From contig VUYV01000334.1 of NCBI GenBank assembly GCA_008711295.1, positions 95,161 through 159,160 on the forward strand: a stretch of 64,000 bases of DNA, given 5' to 3'. Each line of letters opens with the position of its first letter. Position 1 is the first letter of the stretch. Below the pieces are notes generated by a model. It did no database searches and was not told where the DNA came from. It saw only the letters and a list, made by a program, of their open reading frames with translations. Shown piece after piece: positions 22,839 through 35,529 of this stretch. The position numbers were made by a program, and so were the translations under genes. Origin of the DNA: Anarhynchus alexandrinus (taxonomy: Eukaryota; Chordata; Aves; Charadriiformes; Charadriidae).

Positions 22839-25651
22839 CTTAAGGCAAATCCTATCAATACCCTCCTGGAGCTGTAGGCTTTCAGTAAGGGATAGCGCCA
22901 GTGGAGAGTTTAGGTAACGGACCTGGGTTTAGGGGGAATTGGGTATCTACAACCAAAGCAGTGCTCCTGTAACCCCTTGTTCAGCTGTTCAGTCCTGGAA
23001 AATGCAGAAATTCCGCAGACCCTCTGGCTGCGTTGCCTGAAGCTCCTTGGGTTCTGGTGAGCTCTGCACCTGTATGCCTCTGTGCTGAGCTAATGGCTCC
23101 TGTGGAAGCCCAAGTGGGATCCATGACCTGTGGACTCCTAAGCCAAGGTTACCCCTCTCATCCCCATGCAGGAGAAGGTTTTCTGCACAAACACCGTGGC
23201 TGCAGCTGCTTGCTTCTCAGTCCCAGTACGGCAAGGCACGGGGGCTCTCCATGGCATTTGCAAACATCAGTTCAGCACCTCTAGCACCTTCTCAAGTATT
23301 TAAAGGTCTGGATCAGGTCTCTCCTCCTGAGCAGAGGAAGGGGTGATTCCCAAAAGATGAGAGCTAACCTATTCAAGCAACACGCTTCACCTGCTACAGC
23401 TGTCAGATAGAATTGTGTTTCTCCCCTGAAGAACAATTATGATCTTCCTCTCTTGTCCGTGGCATATCAAAAGGTTTAAAGATTAATTTGGCCACAGTGG
23501 GAGGAGGTGGAAGGTGTGTCAGCTATTCTTTGGTCAGGCACTATACCCTCTACCTCCCTACCAGAGGGTAACGGCATTTATCCCACCAGCTTATCTGCCT
23601 GGCTTCTATGAGAAGCCCTTGCCTTTTACAGACCCCAGGGCTGGTCATTAAATCCCTCGGAGACACCGCACCAAGCTCCCCACCCCCAGGGTTTGGTCTC
23701 TGGATTCTATCTGGGCTTAGGCAAGTGCAAGATGTTAAGTCCCCAGTCTTGTTAGAACTGGACTCATCTGTTTATGCTCAAAAGCTGAGCTTTCACACAG
23801 CTCAGGAACTGTATGGTCATCAGTTGCAGGAAGCTGGGATCCTCCATAGATCATAGATGCTGAACAAGGGGTTTTCAAAATCACGTTGTGGAACTGAGGG
23901 TTCCTGCATTTTCCTTTTTTCGGTTCTAGCCCTCGGTGACTTACTAACCTCACCATGCGCATTGACATCATGTTCCAGGACATTGCTCATACCTTTGGCT
24001 TGTAAGTTCATGCACATTACTTGATTTGCATATTGTTGTATTTGGTAGTCTTCCCAAAGCGAAGCGGTGCTGCACAAGTTCTTGCTTAAGCCTTCAATCC
24101 AGCCGCGACCGCTCTGCAAGCGTGCAGTTTTGATTTCTCCCCGAGAAAATGTTGGGGTTTGGCTTGCAACGGTAAATTCTCCTCACGTTAGTAAAGCCTG
24201 GAAGCATCTAGAAGGTAAAGATTAAGCCAAAATGCCCAGGGAAAGCTCAGATCAGCAAAATACGGTGCAGAGAAGGTTTGAGTAGTTCTGAGGAGGCACC
24301 TCGTCAGCTGGTGCAAAGCTCAGTAGAAGCTGGTGAAACTGCATCAACTGAAAACCCGGCATTCTGCCTTTATGGATCCATTCATATTTCAACACTGTCC
24401 CTAGCCAAACCATCTGGAAGGTGTCAGAGACAAGATGCTTTCTTGGCTAACTGGTCTATAGGCACGAGGTGAGCTCGTGTAGAATGGTGTAGGAGGTTAA
24501 GGAGACCAGTTATCAGAATCATTGTGTCATCTTAGAACTGCCTCAAGGGTTTGAGAATAGCCCTGTTGGTGATAAAAATGCCATTTTGCTGGAGCCAAAA
24601 AGCATTGCAGTGGTGGTGTCTGAGGCGTGCTTGTTGAACTCCAGGGTCATTTCTAGTGAGTAAAGACACATTGAGACAAAAACTGGAGGGGGAGGGAGAT
24701 AAAAACTGATATTTTGGTATATTTCCCATCTGCAAAGCAGTTTAAAATGTTTGGTTTTCATTTTGGCATGGAGTAGAAAAAGCACTAGCTTATCCAGGAA
24801 AGGCAGGCTAATGCTGAGCTGCCCTTCCCCACCCAGCTCCAGCTCGGATGAAAGGCCATGAAGGAAGGTCTCCACAGATACAAAGGCTCCTCAGTCCCTA
24901 ACCATGAAATCTTTCATCTGATCACACCCAACACCCTGAGGCAATGGGCAGAAGAAGAAATCTCTTTTTCAGTCCCCTTGGCAGGGGCCTGAATTAGGCA
25001 AATGAGTAAAACTTTGGATAGATGCAAGATGGCATATATTGAACAGTCTCTAAGTGAGATAGACAGCCTAGGAAAAAGAAGGTGGCTTCAGGACAGAGGG
25101 TGGGGACAACATTTAATTTACATAGCGAGGACTGGGGAGTATCTGGCCATCCTGGCATTTTCCTACCTTCTAGCCATCAGCAGCTCTCCCAGTCAAGGAG
25201 GAGGAGGTCCTTTACCTGGTGCTGGTCCCACCACTAAGTTTTGGAAGCTGTCATTAAGTGTAGACCTGCATTTTCCATGTTAAGGGAACACAGCCCAAAT
25301 TCTGTGCAAAGTACCGTATAGTGTATTCTGTATACCCCCTGAAACTCAGGTTTGCACTGCTTTTTGTTTTGCCACAGCCCTATCCTGAGACCTTAGGATG
25401 ACCTTAGACAAAACTTCTTGGCTGACCTCAGCGGCCTTGAATCAAGCCTGGTCCTGTCTACGCAGGAGCTTATTTCCTATTATTTTCTTATACAAGAAAA
25501 TGTCTTTGGAGTAGGTCCAAGATGGACCACAGAGAAGAGGAGAGTTTCCTGGCCTTCTGCCATGCCTTCGAGAGAAGGCGTTCACAGGGCTGATCATAGC
25601 CATGCGTGGTCCCTTCACTGGCCACTATTCATTGGTTTCTCTCTTTCACAG
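22839..25651. other. intron immediately upstream of WNT3A exon 3
   Basis: No WNT3A exon 2 and no other exon is recognised. Sequence is mostly unique. The last bases before exon 3 form a pyrimidine-rich acceptor tract ('tttctctctttcacag'). Confidence 0.55.
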
Positions 25652-25917
25652 CTACCAGGGAATCAGCCTTTGTCCACGCCATTGCCTCTGCTGGAGTGGC
25701 TTTCGCAGTGACCAGATCCTGCGCCGAGGGCTCGGCCACCATCTGCGGCTGTGACACCCGCCACAAGGGCTCTCCCGGGGAAGGCTGGAAATGGGGGGGC
25801 TGCAGCGAGGACGTGGAGTTTGGGAGCATGGTGTCTCGGGAGTTTGCGGATGCCCGAGAGAACAGACCAGACGCTCGGTCAGCCATGAACAGGCACAACA
25901 ACGAAGCTGGAAGGACC
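25652..25917 (+). CDS. WNT3A: WNT3A exon 3 (internal coding exon)
   Basis: WNT3A is a secreted, lipidated ligand that binds Frizzled and LRP5/6 to activate beta-catenin signalling in the dorsal neural tube, tailbud and limb ectoderm. The exon starts after a canonical acceptor (AG at 25650-25651) and ends at a GTAAGG donor at 25918. It is 266 bp: two bases completing an alanine codon, then 88 codons, so it is phase 1 in and phase 0 out, as in human. The peptide holds ATRESAF, the AVTRSC block, CGC, WKWGGCSED, and NNEAGRT at the end. Four cysteines are present, all belonging to the N-terminal alpha-helical domain. R in MNRHNNE and the EFGSMVSREF word favour WNT3A over WNT3, while HKGSPGEGWKW resembles both. 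The CDS is partial, because exons 1 and 2 are not in the window. Confidence 0.93.
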
Positions 25918-28896
25918 GTAAGGACGTTTAGTTTCCCCTTTCTCAATCTCCCTTTAACCTTTGTTTACCTGTCCCAATGAACAGTGGGAGGGAATAAACA
26001 AAACAAAATCTGGGCTGTTGTACGCCGTGAAACAATGCTACCCACCCTATCATAGTTCTTGTCAGGGTGTTGATTGATGCACTTGACCTCTGAAAGCTGT
26101 AAGTACGTTTACCCACCCAGATGTAAATGTCTACCTTGGAGTCAGTGTTCCAGGTGTCTTTATAGAGAATGGATCAAGACAGACAGGTCTAGGACAGGTC
26201 TCATCCCGGCCTGGAGGAGTCGTTTGAAATAGCTCAGTTAATGATGCCCTAACTGTGCCTGTCCGCCTCGGCTGGCTGTGGGAAGAAGGTGAGCTGTACG
26301 GCCAGAGATGTCTGTACTGTAGGCACCTGAAGTTACAAGAGATGAACCAGGGTTTATGGGGAGGATTCAGCTGCTTAAGCAAAGGCATTTTGGTATAAAC
26401 TGAGATATCGTGAAGCCCGTCCTTGAGCTGCTACTAGGAAAGACTGGGACTCCTGCAGGTCCTCTGCCGTCTTTTAACTGATACCTTGGACACCCCTGGA
26501 GCTCACAAATGGCATAAGATGCATGCGTTTAGGCAACTGAATCCTAGTTTGAGTGCAACTGTTCATTCCCCTGGGACCACCACACTATTCTATAAGCTTG
26601 AGGGTGGGGAAGAGGAGGAGAACATTTTCCACCGCTCTTCTCAACACTATTCCATTTCCCAGGGAATATTTAAAGAAAATTAGGGGGAACGTGACTCTGG
26701 TGCCTCTTGATTAAACCTGGACCATGTCCCAAAGCCAGCTAGTATGTTTTCACTTCAAACAGTTGCAGAGCAAAATGTATAAGGGAACAAAAGCATAAAG
26801 TCTTGCCCTCATCACAGTGACCGCCTCATATGCAGTGAAGGTTTACCATAAGGTGGAACAATCCCAGTAAGAGGACATTCTCTTTTTCTTCTCAAGAATA
26901 GCCCATAAATGCCAGAAGAATGTAATCTATGGGAAACAATTTGTGAAATTCAATCACAAAGCTCTTGCTAATGGAGACCATGCCATGGGCTCCTGCGAGA
27001 TAACAACATTTTTTTCTCACATAGTAAACTTGAGATAGTTTATCCCTCAGTGGAAGAAAGATACCTCACTGTAATCAAAAGAGATTAATATGGTCTTGTT
27101 CCCTCAGTAGAAGGCCTTACACATGCCTAGGAGGACATGCAGTGAGCTGTAGAAAAGCCACCACAGTTGCACTGTGCTAGAAAACAGTTGTCCTCAGGCA
27201 GGCCAGGACTTCGGTCTGAGCTCCTCAGGTGGACGCCATCAAGCCCTGGTGGCGTTATCCCACCTCACACCACAGGAGAGCTTGTCTGAAATAGGGACTG
27301 CAACACTTCAAAATGAAATACAGCCAGAAACAAAAATTATCTGTGGTGAAGACAAATACAAGCAATAATGTGGTTTCCTCCAGCACTGACCCAAATTATC
27401 CCAGGTACCGCAAGGTATCATGCATTGCTGGTGGCAGTTGCTAGATTAGGTAAGGAGGTATATAGGACTGTGGAGAAGCTGGGTAGAGTGGAAAGGAGGT
27501 ATTTGCCTTAAAGTGAGAATCCTTGGAAAAATTGAGCTTTGAGCAAACATCCCTGCGATCACAGGCCTTTTTACTGTAAGTCTTGTTACTTGACACCGAG
27601 TTATTTTCGGACGTTTTACAGATGTCAAAGAATAGAGAGCAGATGTCACACCATTACCTGAAATCCTACCATTTTATAAGGCACTAGGTTTCTTTCCCAT
27701 TCTCACCGTGCCAGCACTCATGGGTTAGCTCTTCCAGGCCTCCATGCTCAAATGCTGCCAGCTAAACCTGAGCCATGGGCAACGTTTCATATTAGTTCCC
27801 ATATGAACTCAAACCCTACTACCAGGCCAGAAGCTTTGATTAAGTTCAGCGTGATTATATATGAACCAAACATTTTGTGGTTCTCTCTCATCGCTAATTA
27901 CAACCTCCTTTGCGGCGGGTGATACTCCGTAAATAACACAGGAAAGCACCTGGTGAACACCAAGGTGCTGATTCATGGCAAATCTTTTGGACTCAGGCTG
28001 GCACTAGTCTGTTCATGTACCCGGAAATTTGCTGATCAGTCTGAAAATGCAGATTATCAAGTAAGTTGCATAAGGCTGTCTCCCACCCCAGAATACTGGA
28101 GGGCAACACCTCTAGAAACCTTTAGACTAATTTCGTAAGAGGTAAAAGCGAATAGCAAACTTCTGGGATCAATAATCACCTTTCCATTTATTCCAGGACA
28201 GTGTTTTATGTCGAGGTCCGAGCCTTTCAAAATCAAAAGTCGGGCTTCTTTTTTTTTTTTTTTCCTTTGAAATGGTTTTAGAAAAATTGTAAGCCTGGCT
28301 TTAAAATAAAAATACATTCCTTTTCAGGTGTCTGAAAATAGCTGCAGCAAGGCTAGAACCTTGTTTGCTTATGTAAACATGAAACATACCGAAAAGATGG
28401 AATTCTGTGCTACATGATTAGGACGTTTCATATTTCTTGAATTTCCAATGGAATAGCAGTATATTTCATTTACGAAGGCATTGCTTTAGAAGATTTCTGT
28501 GTTCTTCACTTCTCTGCCTAGATGTGTCTGAATTGTGTTCCTGGGTGACAGTACTGCGATATTCACACATGAACATTGATAAGATAGAAGTTGGTATGCA
28601 CAGAAATCACTTCAGCCCTTCGTGAAAGCACTCAGTAGATGCTTAAAGTTGGAGTGGGAATCAGAGATAGTCACTGAAAAAAATAAAGTTGTAGAGGCTT
28701 TATCTGCCTCAGATCCAGCATCTGTGCAGGGCATTGACTGGAGAATAAGGTGATTTTTGTCTGCCAGTGTGTAAATATATTTATGAAAACACTGCAATTC
28801 TTTAGGAAATCCTGGCTAAATTGCAGAATGCAATCTGTGTTTTGAATACAGGCTAATGCCTTCCCTCTTCTTTGCCTTTCCTCTCCTCTTTTTCAG
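25918..28896 (+). other. WNT3A: WNT3A intron 3
   Basis: This 2,979-bp intron is bounded by GTAAGG at 25918 and a strong pyrimidine tract ending TTTTTCAG at 28896. It contains a poly-T run near 28250-28263. No repeat family or internal exon is recognised. Confidence 0.9.
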
Positions 28897-29376
28897 TCTA
28901 TCATTGAACTCATGCATCTTAAGTGCAAATGTCACGGCCTCTCAGGCAGCTGCGAAGTGAAGACCTGCTGGTGGTCGCAGCCAGACTTCAGGGTCATCGG
29001 TGACTACCTCAAGGACAAGTACGATAGCGCTTCTGAAATGGTGGTGGAAAAACATCGAGAATCCCGTGGCTGGGTCGAGACCCTCAGGCCCAAATACAAC
29101 TTCTTCAAGGCTCCAACTGAGAAGGACCTGGTTTACTACGAGAACTCACCAAACTTTTGTGAGCCCAACCCTGAGACAGGTTCCTTTGGGACCCGTGACA
29201 GGATCTGTAATGTCACTTCCCATGGGATTGATGGTTGCGACCTTTTGTGCTGCGGCCGCGGGCACAACACAAGGACTGAGAAACGGAAAGAGAAGTGTCA
29301 CTGTATCTTCCACTGGTGCTGCTATGTCCGCTGCCAGGAGTGCATACGAGTCTACGATGTCCACACGTGCAAATAA
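28897..29376 (+). CDS. WNT3A: WNT3A exon 4 (terminal coding exon)
   Basis: The exon opens in phase 0 ([10 protein letters not shown]) and runs 159 codons to TAA at 29374-29376. The block [10 protein letters not shown] carries the serine that Porcupine palmitoleoylates (Ser209 in mouse/human WNT3A), codon TCA at 28942-28944. CWWSQPDFR follows; S here is typical of WNT3A, where human WNT3 has A. An N-V-T glycosylation sequon lies at 29209-29217. The C-terminal cysteine-rich domain ([34 protein letters not shown]) forms the second Frizzled-binding finger. Sixteen cysteines here plus four in exon 3 leave four for exons 1-2, the usual Wnt total of 24. ENSPNF, NVTSHG and [12 protein letters not shown] match human WNT3 better than human WNT3A, but the RPKY, SQP and RVYDVHTCK residues and my recollection of avian WNT3A support WNT3A. 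Arg in CCYVRC replaces a Ser found in human paralogues. Confidence 0.93.
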   Translation, partial: SIIELMHLKCKCHGLSGSCEVKTCWWSQPDFRVIGDYLKDKYDSASEMVVEKHRESRGWVETLRPKYNFFKAPTEKDLVYYENSPNFCEPNPETGSFGTRDRICNVTSHGIDGCDLLCCGRGHNTRTEKRKEKCHCIFHWCCYVRCQECIRVYDVHTCK

Positions 29377-29500
29377 AGCAGGCAAAACCCTTCACTGGGC
29401 TCCAAGTGGAGAGATGGATTTGAGCCTACTTCCTCTGAGGTTGCAGACATGGGAGAAGTCTACTTTTTTGATATTAAAAGAATAAAAACTTTAAAAAAGG
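29377..29500 (+). promoter_or_regulatory. WNT3A: WNT3A proximal 3' UTR and polyadenylation signal
   Basis: AATAAA at 29481-29486 lies about 105 bp after the stop, preceded by ATTAAA at 29473-29478. Another AATAAA (29372-29377) overlaps the stop codon itself and is unlikely to be used. Further AATAAA hexamers lie at 29866-29871 and 30484-30489, so the true 3' end may be more distal. Confidence 0.5.
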
Positions 29501-30050
29501 CTAAAACTGGTTGGATAGAATAGGTCTAATGACTTCTGGGCTATCCCGAGGTACATCTGGCAGTCACACAAGTTACGCACCAACGATGCCTCCTGTAGGA
29601 GACAGCGGTTTTTCAACCAGCCGACAACACAGAGCTGGAAAGAAGAGCATCAGTAAAAGCATGGATTTGCTCTGCTCTCACCCACCTGAGTGACTCGTGT
29701 GATTAAGTGTCTTTTGAAAGACTTGCGTCTTCCTAAATATCTCCTTTTCCCTCAGCCGGGCAGAGGCTGTGTTGGATAGCAGCACTAAGCTTTCTGAGAT
29801 CTATCTACATACCCAAACGGCCAGATTCTGTGTATAATATGAGCAACAACAACAGCAGCAAGAGAAATAAAAGCAAGTAAATTAATGATTTTTTTAAAAA
29901 AAAAATAAATGCAAATACTCCTTTGCTTTTGCCCTGGAACCAGAGAAGTCTACAAATATATAATAGAGCTGTAGAGCGGGCAGGCTCTTCGCATGAACTT
30001 TTTAGCATAGTAGCTTCTGCCAGATTTGACATAGGATTCAGTGACACCTG

Positions 30051-30095
30051 TAGAGAGGGAGGGAAAAGGAGATGGAGAGAGAGAGAGAGAGAGAA
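30051..30095. repeat. (GA)n purine tract
   Basis: A GA-rich run with an almost pure (GA)n core at about 30074-30094. Confidence 0.9.
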
Positions 30096-33000
30096 CTTCT
30101 GACGATTTCCTGCAAATGCCCTGTTGGCACACAGGTGATGTGCATGGTACGGAAACGTTCGGTATCTGATATGTGAAGTGAAGAAGACTCGGTGTGTGTG
30201 TTGAGAAGGAGATAGTCCCACAAACGGAGGTGTTGCTCCAGCTGTGGCCTGGTACATGGCTCAACCAATGAGTCTTCCTTGAAAACAGGAGTCTCCTGGG
30301 GATGGACACTTGCTGCTGGGCATAGGACATCCAGCTCCTCAGTATCCCAGCTTGTTCTTGTAAACGAAGAAAGGGAAAGTGTTTACCCCTCCCGCCTCAT
30401 TAAAGAATGCCATCACCAACAGCGGAACGTGCACTTAGTCCATCCGCTCTCTGCACCTCAAGCAGGCTTCCCCCTGGGCACTTAATAAAAGCCTTAGACC
30501 ACAAGTCTGTCAGGAACATGACTCTGAAGGACTGCTTGTCACCCGTTAATTTACGTGATGGTGAACCAACCCCCCACTGCCACCCCCCACAAACTGGAAC
30601 AGTTTCAGACTCGAGCCAAATTTTGTTCCACACCTAATTTCTACAGCCATTCCCATCTCTAAAAGTGGCACAGATTAAAATGCACAAAAGCCAGACTCTG
30701 AACCAGCCCAGAGTTTGGGCAAGTTTGGACACAGAGCCAAATCCCAGCTTTGCAGCGCTGGCCCGTCTCTGCTGTTCACCGCTGACTCCCCGTCTTCGCA
30801 TGCTGCTCTACTTCTGATTTCAGATCAGGATTGCCAGTTTACAGAAACAGCTCTCACCTCCTCCGTGGGCATCAGGGCTTCCTTCAGCCACGTGGCTATC
30901 AGGTGTGAATCTCAGCCCATCACCTTGGTATTACAGCACTGTAACCCTGCTTGAGTTATTCCTGGTCAATATTTGCATATATGAGTCGTAATCAAGCCTG
31001 GAGTCGTACCCTGTTGAACCTTGGATGCACTTGTCCTATGTTCTCTTTGTCTTACCCATACCTTTGGGTTTCTATCTTGGGAAAAGGACAATGGATTGGC
31101 ATTTTTTCTTCCTCTTCAGTACAGGAAGGGAAATGGGGCATGATCTAACTCCCAGTGATCCATAAGAGTCTTTTCATGGCAATGTAATCATGGCTATTGG
31201 CTAGTTCACACCTGGGCGTCCATGTAGAGAGTGCTCTCCTCTCCCTGCATGTCAACTTATTCCCAGGAACCAAAGGAGGGAGTATGCAGAAGAAGCAGGG
31301 AACAAACAGCTTAATGCCATCAGAGAGAAAACAGGAGGAAATGATGCCTCCAAGGATTGACTCTGAGTCACAGCGTCTCCTGGGACTACTCCTAGGCTGG
31401 TGCAGTTTATGCATCACCCATTTGTCTCAGGGCTGTGCCCAAGGGCACAAGCTAGCTTTGCGTATTGATGGAGGCACTTCTATCAACGCTCTGCAAAAAA
31501 AGCTGCAATGAAATGAGGGCAGAGACACAGAAGGGAGGGAAGGAGAGAAGAAGAGATCAAGAGAAACAAAGAAAAGAAATCGGGAGAAAACCAATCAATT
31601 GTATATGTGCAGGTAACCACTGCACCCAATGGATGGCCACACACCAACTGGCGGAAAGCAATAGATCACTAAAAACTGAGAGAAAGATGGACCAATTAAT
31701 GGATGTATGACTGATTTTTTCATAATACAGTCTGGGAGAGAAGGAAACTGATCATTATGGCAAATGCTGAAGGAAGCCACTGCGGGGGAATTTGCCACGT
31801 TAACCAATATTCAAACGCAAGCTGTCAAGAAAGCTAAAGAAAACCATATGTATAGTGGAGACATTGATGAACTGCAAAAGATGGGACAAGGGAAGATACA
31901 TCTGATTTATTTAATATGATGTAGTGCTAGCAGTCACAGCGAGAGATGTTAGACACTTCCCACCAGGTACTTATGTCAGTGAATGGTGCCCTGACAGCGA
32001 GGATGCAAATTGTTGCAGGTCACAGTCCCTGTCAATCCATTGACTTCAGCAGGGTCACACCCACAACTAATTTTACCCTAATATTTTTAAGCAAGGTGGT
32101 TTCAGACTCTTTTTTTATACCATACTACTGAAGAAATGGGTTGAAGGACTTAGCTTCCGTGCATGGGAGCTGGACTCTGACCCCAGCCCACCCACAGCAT
32201 GCTAACATCCACCGTTTCTGCTTTTGCACCAGAATCAAGCCCAACATCACTAGCAGATGAAGCTCTTTGGGAAGCATGGGGGAGAAAAAACCCAAACTAG
32301 GCATTTGCTGAGCAATTGCCTCTTAAGGTGAACAAACAGATTTTGACTGCAGCAGTGGAATTTATTTCATCTGGCCATGTCATCTAGTCTAAGCTATTTA
32401 TCTAGTTTTCTGCTAGGATCAATGGCAAGAAACAAACAAGTCCAGGGGGTGATTCATCATAGCCTAGGATGATATCTAAGCTATGTTTGGTAAATTGCCC
32501 TCTGGATGTACCTCTGTCTTTCCTCCGACTTTAGCTGATGAGCTCATACTAAGTGATGAGCTCGTAGATGGGTACTGTCTGATGGTGTGAAGTCCACCAT
32601 GAGTCAAGAAGGTGAAGCTACAATCTGATCATCAGCTGAGATGGGCTGGCAATTGTACTCCTTCATTCAAAGCTGGGGTCAGGCTTGAAACAGCTCAGTG
32701 GTTGGGGACTCCTACCCCATTCAGGGGATTTTTAATGAAGCCTATGCATACTTGTTCAGTTTTATTATGTAATTAGTCATCCACCATGATGATGTAATGT
32801 AAGGGGTTTAGCAGCTGCTACTAAAGTCAATGAAAAATGCCTGTGTGAATTCTGTTGATCACCCCAAGTGCATCTGAGGGTCCTAGTCCCGGGTCTGACT
32901 CTGCCCACCCATGAGGAGGGAAGAGGGAGAGCCTGCTAGGGGCCTGGGAGCATGCTGAGTGCACGTGCTAGGCCTGCGTCTGACCCCATGGTTGTGCAGA

Positions 33001-33194
33001 AGGGACTTGGGCCATCACTCCCTAGTACACATGAATTCAGGAAGCGTCTTTGGAAAACTGAGATCCCACTCCACTGCCTACACTAGATGTCTCAAGTCAG
33101 GGTTGCCACTGTACTGGTGTGAAAGACTGAAACAATGATGAGGGAGGTGCTGTCCCTCCCTATACATCATCATGACTACATTGGGCCTCATTTA

Positions 33195-33218
33195 GGAGAT
33201 GGTCTATGATTCTATGAC
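33195..33218 (+). mobile_element. possible CR1-type 3' terminus
   Basis: 'atggtctatgattctatgac' repeats the 8-bp ATTCTATG-type unit that ends CR1 elements. The preceding 100 bp are not convincingly CR1, so this may be a very short 3' stub or chance. Confidence 0.3.
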
Positions 33219-33861
33219 TACCCAGACCCTTCTTCTGCCTCAGGTTCTCCCATTCTGTGAAAACAGTAGGGCTTTCCTTACAGAGAGGACTTAGGGTTTC
33301 ACTCAATAATACAAGCATCTGGTGACATTTTAGGTGCCCTACAATATCCTATTGGGATCCAGCTGTTGCTTTGATGATGTAGGAGTCCCAAGTCTTAAAT
33401 CTGGGCAGATATGTCACAGACTGTAGGGTGTCCAAAATGATACGAGATGCCTATGTGTAGATGGTTGAATTATGCACTTGTCTGGAAATGGCTTTTTGTC
33501 AAAACTTCCCCTCCACCTCAGTTGAGCGGGGTAATGCACCAGTCTATAGTCAAAAAAAGGAGAAGATCATTCATTTTCCACAAATGGGAGCTGGCTAACT
33601 CAGCCTCCATGATCCATGGTGGCCTTCCCTTCAGTCTTTCCTTCTGATGAGGTTTGTCCTTGGGCAGATGGTTTGTATCAGGGATGTGTCTGGCAGTACG
33701 AGGGAAAAGGGAAAAGGTATCATCCAACCAAGTAACACAGATGTCAAAAATGAAAATAAAAAAGGAACATCATTCCACCCTCCAACATGCTGCTATCCAA
33801 CCTTTCCTTTAGCTGAACAGATAGGTTATCATGATGGGCCCCATCAGTTCCACATCCAACC

Positions 33862-33906
33862 TCATTAAAGACAGTGGAGTTACCTGCGAAGGGTGAATTT
33901 GGCCTC
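33862..33906. repeat. ancient amniote repeat fragment
   Basis: 'gacagtggagttacctgcga' followed by 'agggtgaatttggcc' matches the inner and terminal words of the family seen at 9786-9877 and 36107-36148. Confidence 0.35.
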
Positions 33907-35529
33907 ATCTCTTTTCTTTCTATGAAAGAAATGGAAAGTTTAGGAGTTTTCTTGTTTTGGTTTAGTTTTAGATTTTGGGGGTTTCTCTTTCTCAGAGAAA
34001 AGAAAAACATGGAGAAGGAAATGCATGACATTTTCTACTACTTGACCCCTGATGTATCTTTTTTGGCTAAGTGTCATACTCTGAACTGACAAGTCTTCTC
34101 CAAAGCATTTTGAAGTCTCCAGAAGTGTTTCCACTCCTTACGAGGGGCTTCATGTGCGGAACTAAAGCAGTCGGGATTTAATCTTGGGAGGGGACTGCAG
34201 AGACAACCACACCACAAAATGCAATACGGTACCGAAATCTCTGAGTCAGCACCAACCTCACCAGCTTGGCAGACAGAAGTACTGCAGTCTTAGCTGAGCA
34301 TTGCAGGATTTCTGTATTAGCGAACCTCAGAGAGCAATTTCTTCTGCCACTCAATCTAAAATATTTCTGGTGTTTTCAGTGCATTCAGATACGTTCCCAC
34401 AGAGATGTCCATGGATTATAATACATCCGTCATGTGTGATCACATGCTTGTCATGCCCCCATTCTTAAATTCAAATACAGGAGAAACACTATGAGCTCTG
34501 GGTCACTGTTTGTAGCTTCAAAGAGAGGTTTCAGTGCTGAAAATCTGGGTTTTGATGTTCCTGGGGACATTCAGGGTTACAGCACGAACACTCTGCAGGA
34601 GCTAGGAGTTGTGAATCCAGTCCTAGGTTTTTCACTATGGAAATTACTCCAAGCTTCCCTTGATGCTTTAATGATATTGCTTTGGGAAGATAAAACAGGA
34701 CCATGAAAAAGCACCGAATCAAACTGCCCTGCAGACACCCACCATTGCACCTGGTGAAATAGGCTGCCCGTAGGAAAATGACTCCTGGCTCTTCCAGAGA
34801 CCTGTTCCAGAGCTGAGGCTGCTGAGAAGGCAACAATGTGCCATCAGTGGCATAGCAAGGGAGTGGGATGTTCGCTCAGATCTGTCAGTGATGTGCCCAA
34901 GAAGCTGTTTGGATGAGAAGCTGTAGAGAGAGCACTAGACAATGGGAGAAAAGGTGGGCTGGGCGGCAGGAGATCCCATCTCTTCTTCATTGCTATATGT
35001 CTCCTATTTTCTACCTCCCTCCAAGCTAAATCTTGATTGTTACAGTAGGTACTTCTTAGTATGGGAGAATCTCTTTTCTAGATTTCCCCTCTCTCACTGG
35101 GCAGCAGCAGTGGGATCTGGTTTGCTTTTTGCTGAATTGTTTTCTTCATGGCTTAGCCCCCCACTCCATGCTGACGTTTCCTGCCCTCTCTTGTGTGCTC
35201 CAAACAAAAACTACTGATCTGCTGTTCATCCCTACTCAGCAAGGGAACAGGACCCTCCTGCTTCAGGCCTCCGTTATCTGCTGTGGGGTGTAGATACTTC
35301 CATTTGATGAGAAATGGAGGCTCCTGTGGCTTCCATTTTGAGAAAAAGGTGGTGAGTTCTCATTCCTGACGCTTCCAATATCTTCATGGACTTGGGCAGG
35401 TCATTCTGCTCCCACTTTACTGCAGCTTCTGGAGGTGTCTTTGGTGCATCTCAACCTTGGAGGGGGAGATTTTCTCAAGCACAGACGAGATGCCAGTAGT
35501 TAACTCCCAGACAGTGGTACCTAGGGTGG
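33907..35529. other. non-coding DNA without recognised elements
   Basis: No exon, transposon or notable simple repeat is recognised on either strand. Confidence 0.35.

Larger units (their letters stand above)
29501..33861. other. WNT3A downstream or 3'-UTR-like DNA
   Basis: No exon is recognised. Contents include AT-rich patches with AATAAA hexamers (29866, 30484), a GAGA microsatellite (30051-30095), a short purine-rich run near 31530-31590 and a possible CR1-type 3' terminus at 33195-33218. The first part may be transcribed as long 3' UTR. Confidence 0.4.
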
